NCBI GenBank assembly: GCA_002382645.1
Contig: DFYP01000118.1
Coordinates: forward strand, 6,624 to 29,702
From: Desulfovibrio sp. UBA4079
GTDB taxonomy: Bacteria > Desulfobacterota > Desulfovibrionia > Desulfovibrionales > Desulfovibrionaceae
DNA: 23,079 nucleotides
Reading direction: 5' to 3'
The notes beneath the pieces are model-generated. The model saw nothing but the letters and a program-made list of their open reading frames with translations. It made no database searches and was not told the origin of the DNA. The position numbers and the translations under genes were made by a program. Below are positions 14,047 to 21,708 of this stretch, in pieces (position 1 is the stretch's first letter; the number at the start of each line of letters is the position of its first letter).

Positions 14047-15828
14047 CTAACCGAAGTACCAGACCAGTCCGAACACACACAGCGCCAGCACGGCGGCCAA
14101 GGCCAGGTAGTCCTGGAGGCTGCCGTTCTGGACCTTGGCTCCCACGCGTCCCACATTGCGGACCGTATAGGCCGAGCCGTCCACCACCGTATCGATTCCC
14201 TTCTTGTCGAACCAGACCGTGCCCGCCGCCAGGAGCAGCAGACCGCGCAGCCCGCCGGCCCGGTAGGCCTCGGTCCAGCGGTCGTCGATCCAGGCGATGG
14301 GCTTGCACACGAGACGCAGCACGCCCTTGCCGATGAGGCGGTAGAAGTAGTCGAAGTCCAGGTTGAGCTTGGCGTGCGGGGTGATGACCTCCCGCAGGAC
14401 GTAGAAGGCCAGGCCCGAGAAGCTCAGCAGCAGGAGGGCCTGGAGCACGTGCCAGGCGGTCCAGGGCACATACTGCTCTTCCACGTGGAACGGCAGGTAG
14501 TGGTAGAGCATCTGGGGGTAGAGGCCCTGGGCGATGCACAGGCCCGCGGCCAGGGCCATGCCCACGTACATGTTCGCCGGGATGGGCTTGAGCTTGATCT
14601 CCCAGTTGGTGGGCTTGCGGCCCCAGAAGGCGAAGTACGGCAGCTTGATGCCCACCGAGATGAACGTGCCCACCGCCGCGATCTCCAGGCCCAGGGCCAG
14701 GATGGTCCGGTGGGCCTCGGCGGCCCCGGTGATGGTCATGGTCTTGGAGATGAAGCCGTTGAAGATCGGCATGCCCGAGATGGACAGGGCCGCCACCATG
14801 TACAGGATCATGACCCAGGGCAGGCGCGCCACCAGGCCGCCCAGCTTGTCCAGCTTGGCCGTGCCCGCCGAGTACAGCAGGCAGCCGGCGCCCATGAACA
14901 GCAGGCCCTTGTACAGGATGTGGGCGTAGGCGTGGGCCACCGCGCCGTTGAGCGTCATGGCCGTGCCGATGCCGATGCCCGCCACCATGTACCCGACCTG
15001 GGAGACGATGTGGTAGGACAGGATGCGCCGGGCGTTGTTCTCGATGCACGCGTAGAGCACGCCGTACACCGCCATGCAGGTGCCGGCCACGGCCAGGACC
15101 TCCCAGCCGGCGAAGCCGCGGGCCAGGACGTACACCGCCGTCTTGGTGGTGAAGGCGCACATGAACACCGAGCCGGTGACGGTACCGCGGGGGTAGGCGT
15201 CCGGCAGCCAGGCGTGCAGCGGCACCACCGCAGCGTTCACGCAGAAGCCGATGAGGATGAGCCAGTCATAGTACTGCCCGGCCGTGGGCGCCACCAGGTC
15301 GAAGGCGAAGGAGCCCGTGGCCTTGTAGCGCAGGAGCAGGCCCGCCAGCAGGAACAGGCCGCCCACCGTGTGGTACAGGAAGTACCGGAAGCCGGCCAGC
15401 ACGGACTCGCGGGTGCGGTTCAGGAAGACCAGGAAGGTCGAACCGATGCTCATGAGCTCCCAGAACAGGAACACGGTCAGCAGGTCGCCGGCGAAGACGC
15501 AGCCGAAACCGCCCGCCACGTAGAGCGAGGCGGCGATGTGCTGGCCCTTGTCCTCCACGTGCATGGCGTAGACCATGCCGATGAGGGACATGATGGCGAA
15601 GACCTGGGCGAAGACGATGGACAGCTTGTCCACGCGGCCCCAGATGAGCTGCTGCCCCAGGTAGGGGATGGTGCCGTAGACGCCCGGCTCCACGGTGAAG
15701 ATGCTCCAGATGGCGATGATCGGCGGAAGGAGCAGAAGCCACTTCCACTGCCGTCCCGGCAGGAACGGCAGGATCAGGGCCAGGGCCAGGAAGCCCAGCG
15801 CGGGGTGGATGAAGCTAGATGTCGCCAT
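14047..15828 (-). CDS. Second MrpD/NuoL-like antiporter subunit, with C-terminal extension
   Basis: From the chosen start the protein has 593 residues. It is an antiporter-like membrane protein closest to the MrpD-type 'Na+/H+ antiporter subunit D' family: Glu124 in FLFWELMSIG, 'VVPLHAWLPDAYPRGTVTGS', and Lys229 in AFTTKTAVYVLARGF. The helix-7 lysine expected before 'PLHAWLP' is Asn198 (VNAAVVPLH). After the 14-helix core there is a ~130-residue extension with an amphipathic stretch and a final membrane helix introduced by 'GIDTVVDGSAY', resembling the C-terminus of NuoL. It probably occupies a NuoL-like place at the end of the membrane arm (inference). The ATG at 15826-15828 follows GAGGA at good spacing and overlaps the end of the small upstream gene by 14 bases. 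Confidence 0.85.
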   Translation of the reverse strand: MATSSFIHPALGFLALALILPFLPGRQWKWLLLLPPIIAIWSIFTVEPGVYGTIPYLGQQLIWGRVDKLSIVFAQVFAIMSLIGMVYAMHVEDKGQHIAASLYVAGGFGCVFAGDLLTVFLFWELMSIGSTFLVFLNRTRESVLAGFRYFLYHTVGGLFLLAGLLLRYKATGSFAFDLVAPTAGQYYDWLILIGFCVNAAVVPLHAWLPDAYPRGTVTGSVFMCAFTTKTAVYVLARGFAGWEVLAVAGTCMAVYGVLYACIENNARRILSYHIVSQVGYMVAGIGIGTAMTLNGAVAHAYAHILYKGLLFMGAGCLLYSAGTAKLDKLGGLVARLPWVMILYMVAALSISGMPIFNGFISKTMTITGAAEAHRTILALGLEIAAVGTFISVGIKLPYFAFWGRKPTNWEIKLKPIPANMYVGMALAAGLCIAQGLYPQMLYHYLPFHVEEQYVPWTAWHVLQALLLLSFSGLAFYVLREVITPHAKLNLDFDYFYRLIGKGVLRLVCKPIAWIDDRWTEAYRAGGLRGLLLLAAGTVWFDKKGIDTVVDGSAYTVRNVGRVGAKVQNGSLQDYLALAAVLALCVFGLVWYFG

Positions 15829-16072
15829 AGAAGTCCTCTTTCCGTGCAATGAGGGGCTGGACGATCTTCTTCATGACCAGGACCATGACCAGACCGATGA
15901 TCAGGCCGAATCCGGCGAAGAAGCCCGGGTACTTGTCCAGGCCGAAATGCGGCTCGTGGGTGTTGATCACGAAGTTCAGCCCCACAAGCACGGCCAGGAT
16001 GACGAAAAAGATATTCCGCCAGACCTTGTACTGGGCCTTGAGCCGTTCGAACAATGCGCCGAGACCGTTCAT
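15815..16072 (-). CDS. Small two-helix membrane protein in the complex I operon
   Basis: The protein has 85 residues. Two hydrophobic segments, roughly 20-37 (IFFVILAVLVGLNFVI) and 50-67 (FAGFGLIIGLVMVLVMKK), are joined by a short polar loop (NTHEPHFGLDKYP). The N-terminus is amphipathic (LGALFERLKAQYKVWRN) and the C-terminus ends in a charged tail. I cannot match it to a standard Nuo subunit. Its place between the two MrpD-like genes suggests an accessory or small Mrp-like subunit of this complex. It is not a match by eye to NuoK/MrpC (three helices). The ATG has GGGAG upstream that begins in the stop codon of the previous gene. Confidence 0.8.
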   Translation of the reverse strand: MNGLGALFERLKAQYKVWRNIFFVILAVLVGLNFVINTHEPHFGLDKYPGFFAGFGLIIGLVMVLVMKKIVQPLIARKEDFYGDI

Positions 16073-16081
16073 AGCCGCTCC

Positions 16082-17569
16082 CTAGTAGTTCCCGAAGATG
16101 CGGACGAAATCCTGGAACAGTTGCGGATAGAAGCCCAGAAGCGCGGACATGAAGGCCGTGAAGCACAGCGGCACGACCATGACCTTGGGGGCTTCCTTGT
16201 ACTTCTCGATGTCCACCACCGGGGCCTTGAAGAAGGCCCGGTAGAAGATCGGCACGAAGTAGCCGGCGTTCAGCGCCGTGGACAGAAGCAGCGCCACCAG
16301 GAGCACGATCTGCCCGGTCTGGAGCGTGCCGTTGACCAGATACCATTTGGAGACGAAGCCGCAGACCGGCGGCATGCCGATCATGGATAGCGAGGCCAGG
16401 CCGAAGGCCCCGAAGGTCCAGGGCATCTTGCGGCCGAATCCGTTCATCATGCTGATCTTCTTCTGGTGCGTGGCCACGTAGATGGCCCCGGCGCCGAAGA
16501 ACAGCGTGATCTTGGAGAAGGCGTGGTGGGCGATGTGCATGAGCCCGCCCTGCACCGCCATGGGCGTGAGCAGGGCCACGCCGATGATCACGTAGGACAG
16601 CTGGCTCACCGTGGAGTAGGCCAGCCGGGCCTTGATGTCGTCCTTGGTCAAGGCGATGAACGAGGCCACCACGATGGTCAGGGCCGCCAGGTAGGCCGTG
16701 GGCAGGCCCAGGCCCAGGACGTCCATGGTCTGGACCCCGAAGCCCGAGAGGATGATCCGGCTCACCGAGAACACGCCGGCCTTCACGACCGCCACCGCGT
16801 GGAGCAAGGCCGAGACCGGGGTGGGCGCGACCATGGCCGAGGGCAGCCAGTTGTGGAACGGCATGAGCGCCGCCTTGGCCAGGCCGCAGATGTACAGGGC
16901 GTAGGTCAGGCGCACCAGGTTCGGATGGTCCGCCACCACCTGGGCCGGGAACATGCCCATGAGCACGTCGCCCAGGTGCATGTCCAGGGTGCCGCAGAGC
17001 ACGTAGGTCAGGACCATGGCCGGCAGGAGAAAGAGCTTGGAGGTGCCCATGAGGTAGACCAGGTACTTGCGGGCGCCCGAGAAGCCCTCGTCGTCCTGGT
17101 GGTGGGCCACCAGGGGATACGTGAAGACGGTGATGACCTCGTAGAACAGGTAGAGCGTGAACACGTTGGAGGCAAACGCCACGCCCACGGCCCCGAAGAT
17201 GGCCACGGCGAAGCAGAAGTAGTAGCGCGTCTGGGCGTGCTCGTTGAGGCTGCGCATGTAGCCGACGTTGTAGCTCGTGGCGAAGCCCCAGAGGAAGGTG
17301 GCGATGAGCGCGAAGATCATGCCCAGGCCGTCGGCCGTGAAGGAGACCGTGATGCCCGGCAGGATGGTGAACAGCGTGTAGGTGTAGATCGTGCCCTTGA
17401 GCACCCCGGGAGCGAAGCTGAGGATCGAGAGGAAGGCGATCGCCGCGGCGATGAAGGACACGGCCTCACGCTTGTTCTCGTCGCGCCGGTTGACCCAGAT
17501 GACGAAGGGCGCCACGAGGGTCACCGCCAAGGGAATGAGCAGGTTGGCGCTTTCGATGGTCGCGGTCAT
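16082..17569 (-). CDS. MrpD/NuoL-like antiporter subunit of complex I
   Basis: The protein has 495 residues, about 14 membrane helices. Channel residues are intact: Glu144 in LYLFYEVITVF, Lys232 in GLAKAALMPFHNWLP, His257 and Lys263 in LLHAVAVVKAG. 'WLPSAMVAPTPVSALLHA' is common to NuoL, MrpA and MrpD. It occupies the nuoL position after nuoK but lacks the ~110-residue C-terminal lateral helix of canonical NuoL (about 610 residues), so it is better described as MrpD/NuoL-like. It would move protons or perhaps Na+ in the membrane arm (inference). The ATG at 17567-17569 is preceded by AAGGAA within the last codons of nuoK, 4 bases from its stop. The following small gene begins 9 bases after this one ends. 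Confidence 0.88.
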   Translation of the reverse strand: MTATIESANLLIPLAVTLVAPFVIWVNRRDENKREAVSFIAAAIAFLSILSFAPGVLKGTIYTYTLFTILPGITVSFTADGLGMIFALIATFLWGFATSYNVGYMRSLNEHAQTRYYFCFAVAIFGAVGVAFASNVFTLYLFYEVITVFTYPLVAHHQDDEGFSGARKYLVYLMGTSKLFLLPAMVLTYVLCGTLDMHLGDVLMGMFPAQVVADHPNLVRLTYALYICGLAKAALMPFHNWLPSAMVAPTPVSALLHAVAVVKAGVFSVSRIILSGFGVQTMDVLGLGLPTAYLAALTIVVASFIALTKDDIKARLAYSTVSQLSYVIIGVALLTPMAVQGGLMHIAHHAFSKITLFFGAGAIYVATHQKKISMMNGFGRKMPWTFGAFGLASLSMIGMPPVCGFVSKWYLVNGTLQTGQIVLLVALLLSTALNAGYFVPIFYRAFFKAPVVDIEKYKEAPKVMVVPLCFTAFMSALLGFYPQLFQDFVRIFGNY

Positions 17570-17573
17570 GGCG

Positions 17574-17882
17574 CTATTCCTTCAGAGTGGAGACTTCGCT
17601 GGTTTTGGTGGTGCCGAAGCGGCGCGAAACCACCACGATGATGGCCAGGACCAGGGTGGCTTCGGCCGCGGCCAGGCCCATGACCAGGAGCGTACCCAGC
17701 TGGCCGAGCACGGCGTTGGCTCCGGTCAGCTGCGACGCCGCCACGATGGACAGGCCCGCGCCGTTGAGCATGAGCTCCACGGAGATGAGCATGCCCACCA
17801 GGCTGCGGCGCTGCACGATGCCGTACAGGCCGGCCACCAGGAGCATGAGGGCCACCAGTTGATAGAGAGTCAGGGCGCTCAT
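17574..17882 (-). CDS. nuoK: NADH-quinone oxidoreductase subunit K
   Basis: The protein has 102 residues and three membrane helices, the standard NuoK size. The two membrane glutamates needed for proton transfer are present: Glu36 in LISVELMLNG and Glu74 in LAAAEATLVLA. It links the NuoH/NuoJ/NuoA region to the antiporter-like subunits. The ATG at 17880-17882 overlaps the nuoJ TGA as ATGA, and GGAGGGAG lies upstream inside nuoJ. Confidence 0.95.
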   Translation of the reverse strand: MSALTLYQLVALMLLVAGLYGIVQRRSLVGMLISVELMLNGAGLSIVAASQLTGANAVLGQLGTLLVMGLAAAEATLVLAIIVVVSRRFGTTKTSEVSTLKE

Positions 17883-18388
17883 TTCTTCTCCCTCCGCTCC
17901 CAGGCCAAAAGCACGGCGCCGGACATGGCCACCAGGAGCACCACGGAAATGAGTTCAAAGGCCAGGAAGTACTGCTCCAGGAGTCCCTTGCCCAGCTCGA
18001 CGATGGGCACCTCCAGAGGCACGGTCTTGGAGGCCAGGGGATGCTTCAGGATGATCCAGGAGAGGATCGCCGCGGGAGTCAGCCCGGCCAGCAGCGCATA
18101 GAGGTACTGCTTGACCGGGGCCGGGGCCGCCTCCTCGCCCTCGCCGTGGGCCCGGGTGAGCATCACGGCGAAGAAGACGAGCACGCAGACCGCGCCCACG
18201 TAGATGAGCAGCTGCATGAAGGCCATGAAGGGGGTGTTCAGGAGCAGGTACATGCCCGCCACGCCGAAGAGCGTGACGATGAGGCCCACCAGGGCCCGCA
18301 CCAGGCTGCTGCTGCCCACTGCCAGCACGGCCCCGCCCAGAATGATCAGGGCATAGACCGCAAACGCGACTTTCGCCAACACTTCCAT
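17879..18388 (-). CDS. nuoJ: NADH-quinone oxidoreductase subunit J
   Basis: The protein has 169 residues with five membrane helices, matching NuoJ. The conserved segment 'LNTPFMAFMQLLIYVGAVCVLVFFAVML' corresponds to helix 3 and the pi-bulge region of the family (positions ~50-80). A charged loop (RAHGEGEEAAPAPVKQ) separates helices 3 and 4. I chose the ATG at 18386-18388, one base after the nuoI stop; the frame is open upstream inside nuoI but that part is not membrane-like. Downstream it overlaps nuoK by 4 bases. Confidence 0.94.
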   Translation of the reverse strand: MEVLAKVAFAVYALIILGGAVLAVGSSSLVRALVGLIVTLFGVAGMYLLLNTPFMAFMQLLIYVGAVCVLVFFAVMLTRAHGEGEEAAPAPVKQYLYALLAGLTPAAILSWIILKHPLASKTVPLEVPIVELGKGLLEQYFLAFELISVVLLVAMSGAVLLAWERREKK

Positions 18389-18389
18389 C

Positions 18390-18965
18390 TTACGCCTCTT
18401 TGGTCTCGGCTTCGGGCTTGGACTCGGCCACGGGGCCGCGCTTCTCGGCCTGGCTCTTGAGCCGGGCCAGCAGGTCGTACTTGAAGTCGTTCCTGCTGGT
18501 GCCGACCACGTACAGCTCGTTGGAGAACTGGATGGAATCCACCGCGCAGGCCTCGATGCAGGTGCCGCAGAGGCTGCACAGGGAGAAGTCATACTTCCAC
18601 TGGGCCGGCTCCTTGGGAGCCGAGGGCTTCTTGACCTTCTCGCCCCGGGCCTCGGCGTCCTTGATGGCCTGCTCCTCCTCGGGGGAGAGCTTGGGCGGCT
18701 TGGACTTGACCACGGTGATGCAGCCGCTCGGGCAGGCCGAGACGCACATCAGGCAGGAGATGCACTTGGGCTTGGTGGGGTCCTTGGGGCTGGCCACCAG
18801 CTCGATGTGCCCGCGGTAGGTCTTGTTGATCTCCGGGTCGATCTCCTTGCGCGGATAGTGCACCGTCACCTGGCGCTGGCAGAAGTACTTGCCGGTGATC
18901 TGGAGGCCCACGATCAGGCTCCAGAGGTCGGCGATGGTCTGGAAAAATTTCTTGATGGGATTCAT
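18390..18965 (-). CDS. nuoI: NADH-quinone oxidoreductase subunit I (2x[4Fe-4S]) with long insert
   Basis: The protein has 191 residues and carries the N6a/N6b iron-sulfur clusters on the peripheral arm, passing electrons to NuoB. The first motif is C68-x2-C71-x2-C74-x3-C78-P, the second C130-x2-C133-x2-C136-x3-C140-A. The final Pro of the second motif is Ala. The spacing from C78 to C130 is 52 residues, against 29 in E. coli NuoI (70 to 99), because of a charged Lys/Glu/Pro-rich insert around 85-122. The N-terminal amphipathic segment and 'VTVHYPRKEIDPE' fit the family. The C-terminus is a charged tail. The ATG is preceded by GGAGG. In the absence of NuoEFG it may receive electrons directly from the donor (inference). 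Confidence 0.93.
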   Translation of the reverse strand: MNPIKKFFQTIADLWSLIVGLQITGKYFCQRQVTVHYPRKEIDPEINKTYRGHIELVASPKDPTKPKCISCLMCVSACPSGCITVVKSKPPKLSPEEEQAIKDAEARGEKVKKPSAPKEPAQWKYDFSLCSLCGTCIEACAVDSIQFSNELYVVGTSRNDFKYDLLARLKSQAEKRGPVAESKPEAETKEA

Positions 18966-18983
18966 GTCGCCTCCACCACCTGC

Positions 18984-19955
18984 CTAGAAGACCTTCATAA
19001 GGAAGGCGGTGCCCAGAAGATTGAGGGTCGCCAGGGGCAAGAGCCACTTCCAGTTGATGTTCAGAAGCTGGTCGAAGCGGACGCGCGGGTAGGTCCAGCG
19101 GAACCAGATCATGGCGCCCAGCAGGGCGTAGACCTTGACCAGGTACCACCAGAAGCCGTCCACGAAGGGCCCCTTCCAGCCGCCCAGGAAGAGCGCCGTG
19201 CACACGCCGGAGACCACGATCATGTTGGCGTATTCGGCCAGGAAGAACATGCCGAAGCCCATGCCGGAGTACTCGGTGTGGAACCCGGCGGTGAGCTCGG
19301 ACTCGGCCTCGGGCAGGTCGAAGGGCGCGCGGTTGGTCTCGCCCAGGGCGCTGATGAGATAGATGATGAAGGCCAGGGGCTGGGTCACGATGTTCCACTG
19401 CCAGGGCCAGGAACCCTGCTGGCTCACGATGGTCGAGAGGTTCAGGGTGCCGGACTGGAAGGCGATGGCCAGCACGGTGAGCAGCAGCGGGATCTCGTAG
19501 GCCACGGACTGGGCCACGGCGCGGCCGGCGCCCAGCAGGCCGTACTTGTTGTTGGAGGCCCATCCGGCCAGGAGCAGGGCCAGCACGTTGATGCCGGCGA
19601 AGGCCAGGATGAGCAGCAGGCCCAGGTCCACTTCCCAGACCGTGAGCACCGGCCCGAAGGGCAGGGGCACGAACAGGAGCAGCACCGGGAAGAAGGACAA
19701 GAGCGGCGCCAGCCAGAACAGGAACGGGTCGGCGTTCTCCGGGGTGAACAGCTGCTTGCCGATGAGCTTGAGGGCGTCGGCGATGGGCTGGATCACGCCG
19801 TGGGGGCCCACTTCGAAGGGACCGGGGCGGCGCTGGAAGTGGCCCGCGCCCTTGCGCTCGGCGTACACGAGCACCAGGCCGTTGAGGCCCACGAAGGCGG
19901 CCACGGCCACCAGGCCCACGACGATGCGGATGAGTTCTGTGGCGATTCCGTTCAT
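18984..19955 (-). CDS. nuoH: NADH-quinone oxidoreductase subunit H
   Basis: The protein has 323 residues and about eight membrane helices. It anchors the quinone-binding cavity to the membrane arm. Family segments are visible: YAERKGAGHFQRRPGP near residue 31-46, 'GVIQPIADALKLIGKQ', 'ALGETNRAPFDLPEAESEL', 'AGFHTEYSGMGFGMFFLAEY' and 'RWTYPRVRFDQLL'. The conserved acidic residues of the 'ETNRAPFDLPEAESEL' loop line the quinone site and are intact. The ATG has AGGA upstream; the gene starts 6 bases after nuoD ends, and nuoI begins 18 bases after it stops. Confidence 0.95.
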   Translation of the reverse strand: MNGIATELIRIVVGLVAVAAFVGLNGLVLVYAERKGAGHFQRRPGPFEVGPHGVIQPIADALKLIGKQLFTPENADPFLFWLAPLLSFFPVLLLFVPLPFGPVLTVWEVDLGLLLILAFAGINVLALLLAGWASNNKYGLLGAGRAVAQSVAYEIPLLLTVLAIAFQSGTLNLSTIVSQQGSWPWQWNIVTQPLAFIIYLISALGETNRAPFDLPEAESELTAGFHTEYSGMGFGMFFLAEYANMIVVSGVCTALFLGGWKGPFVDGFWWYLVKVYALLGAMIWFRWTYPRVRFDQLLNINWKWLLPLATLNLLGTAFLMKVF

Positions 19956-19961
19956 GTGTTC

Positions 19962-21125
19962 CTACCTGTCGATCTCGGGGATGATCAAATCCAGGCTGCC
20001 GAGGATGGCCACGGCGTCGGCCAGCAGCGTGCCCTGGGAGGCTTCGGCGAACAGGCTCAGGTTGGAGAAGCCCGGGGCCCGCAGCTTGATCTTATAGGGA
20101 TTCTTGCCGCCGTCGCTGACCACCTGCACACCGACCTTGCCGCGTCCGCCTTCCACGGCGAAGTAGGCCTCGCCCTTGGGGGCCTTCCAGGTGTACTTGG
20201 GGGCCTTGTCCACGATGTGCTTGCCCTCGGGCAGGGAGGCCATGGCCTGTTCCACGATGTTCAGGCTCTGCTCGATCTCGTCCAGGCGCACGAGATAGCG
20301 GGCCATGGCGTCGCCCTTCTCGTAGACCGGGACCTTCCAGTCGAAGCGGTTGTAGACCGAATAGGGCTCGGCGCGGCGCACGTCGTAGGCCAGCCCGGAG
20401 CCGCGGGCCACCGGGCCGGTGGCGCCGTAGCGGCGGATCATGTCGGGCGAGAAGTAGCCGATCTCCTCGACGCGCTTGCGCAGGATGATGTTGTCGGTGA
20501 CCAGGCCCTTGTACATGGGCAGGCGGGTGCGCATGTAGGGGATGAAATCGTTCACCAGCTCCTTGAACTTGTCGTTGATGTCCGCGCAGACGCCGCCGAA
20601 CCGGAAGGAGCTGTAGGTCAGCCGTGAGCCGGTGACGATCTGGAGGATGTCCAGGAGCCTTTCGCGGTCGTCGAAGGCGTACATGATCGGAGTGAACGCG
20701 CCCAGGTCCAGGATGTAGGCGCCCCACCAGAGCAGGTGCGAGGTGATGCGGTTGAGCTCGCAGGAGATGACCCGGAGGTACTCGGCCCGCTCCGGCACCT
20801 CGATGCCGCCCAGCCGCTCCACGGCCCCGGCAAAGGCCCAGTTCCAGGCCAGGGGGTGGCCGTAGTCCACGCGGCCCATGTTGGGCATGTACTGCACGAG
20901 GGTCTTCACCTCGGCCATCTTCTCGTGCATCCGGTGCAGGTAGCCGAGAATCGGCTCGGCCCGCACGATATACTCGCCGTCCAGCTCCAGGATGATCCGG
21001 AGCACGCCGTGGGTGGACGGGTGCTGGGGCCCCATGTTCAGAATGAGCGTGTTCTCGCGGGCGCCCTTCTGAAAATTCTGGGTGTAGAAGTCACCCGTCA
21101 CCAGGTCCAGTTTTTCGTTACGCAT
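19962..21125 (-). CDS. nuoD: NADH-quinone oxidoreductase subunit D
   Basis: The protein has 387 residues, related to the large subunit of [NiFe] hydrogenases but without metal-binding cysteines at either end. It forms the quinone-binding site with NuoB. Signatures include GPQHPSTHGVLR at 32-43, the segment 'YLHRMHEKMAE', 'MGRVDYGHPLAWNW', 'ELNRITSHLLWWGAYILDLGA', 'GATGPVARGSGLAYDVR' and the C-terminal 'LDLIIPEIDR'. NuoC and NuoD are separate genes here, not fused. The ATG has GGGAG seven bases upstream, and a 28-base gap separates it from nuoC. Confidence 0.96.
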   Translation of the reverse strand: MRNEKLDLVTGDFYTQNFQKGARENTLILNMGPQHPSTHGVLRIILELDGEYIVRAEPILGYLHRMHEKMAEVKTLVQYMPNMGRVDYGHPLAWNWAFAGAVERLGGIEVPERAEYLRVISCELNRITSHLLWWGAYILDLGAFTPIMYAFDDRERLLDILQIVTGSRLTYSSFRFGGVCADINDKFKELVNDFIPYMRTRLPMYKGLVTDNIILRKRVEEIGYFSPDMIRRYGATGPVARGSGLAYDVRRAEPYSVYNRFDWKVPVYEKGDAMARYLVRLDEIEQSLNIVEQAMASLPEGKHIVDKAPKYTWKAPKGEAYFAVEGGRGKVGVQVVSDGGKNPYKIKLRAPGFSNLSLFAEASQGTLLADAVAILGSLDLIIPEIDR

Positions 21126-21153
21126 CGTCGCTCCCGTTGGTCCTTCCGGCCGC

Positions 21154-21708
21154 TCAGGCCGCGGTTCCCTCGCCGTCGCCGGCCTTGGCCTTCTTGTCGC
21201 CCTCCACGGCCTTGGGGGTCAGGAGGTCGAAGCCCGGCTCGGACCGCAGCACCTCGCAGGGCGAGAGCAGGTCGGCCACATAGGCCCGGGCGCCCTCCTC
21301 CTTCTGCAGGGGGTGCACGTCCAGGTCCGCGGGCAGGAGCAGGGGCACGAGGTTGGGATTGCCGCTGAAGTCGATGCCGTAGAAATCCCGCGTCTCGCGC
21401 TCATGCCACTCCGCGCCGGAGAAGACCGGGGCGATGGACGGGACGCGCGGCGCGTCGTGGGACACCAGCACGCGCAGGGCCAGGCGGCCGGGGCGGTCCA
21501 TGTGGTCGAAGTGGTAGACCAGCAGGTAGCCCTCTTTGGCGTCGATGGCCGTGACGTCCTCCAGAAAGAACTCCTCCTTGTGCAGCAGCTTCACCGCGCG
21601 GAGGAGTTCGGAGGCAGGCAGGAACACGGACCAGGCCAGCCCGGTTTTGGCGTGGTCGCATTTGGCCACGCACTGGGCGTTCAACTGGTCGAGGACGGTC
21701 TGGATCAT
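21154..21708 (-). CDS. nuoC: NADH-quinone oxidoreductase subunit C
   Basis: The protein has 184 residues from the chosen start. The family signature is visible as 'AEWHERETRDFYGIDFSGNP', followed by 'LLLPADLDVHPLQKEE'. The usual His-Pro and Arg of the 'GHPdlRRI' stretch read Asn-Pro and Val here. The C-terminal ~25 residues are charged and probably disordered. I chose the ATG at 21706-21708 because it overlaps the nuoB TGA as ATGA and has GGGAGGGGG upstream; the frame remains open 10 codons further. NuoC braces NuoD and NuoI on the peripheral arm. Confidence 0.94.
   Translation of the reverse strand: MIQTVLDQLNAQCVAKCDHAKTGLAWSVFLPASELLRAVKLLHKEEFFLEDVTAIDAKEGYLLVYHFDHMDRPGRLALRVLVSHDAPRVPSIAPVFSGAEWHERETRDFYGIDFSGNPNLVPLLLPADLDVHPLQKEEGARAYVADLLSPCEVLRSEPGFDLLTPKAVEGDKKAKAGDGEGTAA

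Noticed and set aside
11050..15852. A 1600-codon open frame on the plus strand opposite nuoN, nuoM and the second MrpD-like gene
   Set aside because: It mirrors the codon bias of the real minus-strand genes, which are full of recognisable motifs. Its translation is rich in His, Glu, Gln and Gly without domains or membrane segments. It is a shadow of strong G/C third positions.
16082..17569. Canonical NuoL
   Set aside because: The channel residues fit, but at 495 residues it lacks the long lateral helix of NuoL, so I labelled it MrpD/NuoL-like.
18807..20627. A 606-codon plus-strand frame opposite nuoI, nuoH and nuoD
   Set aside because: It is a composition shadow of three well-identified genes.
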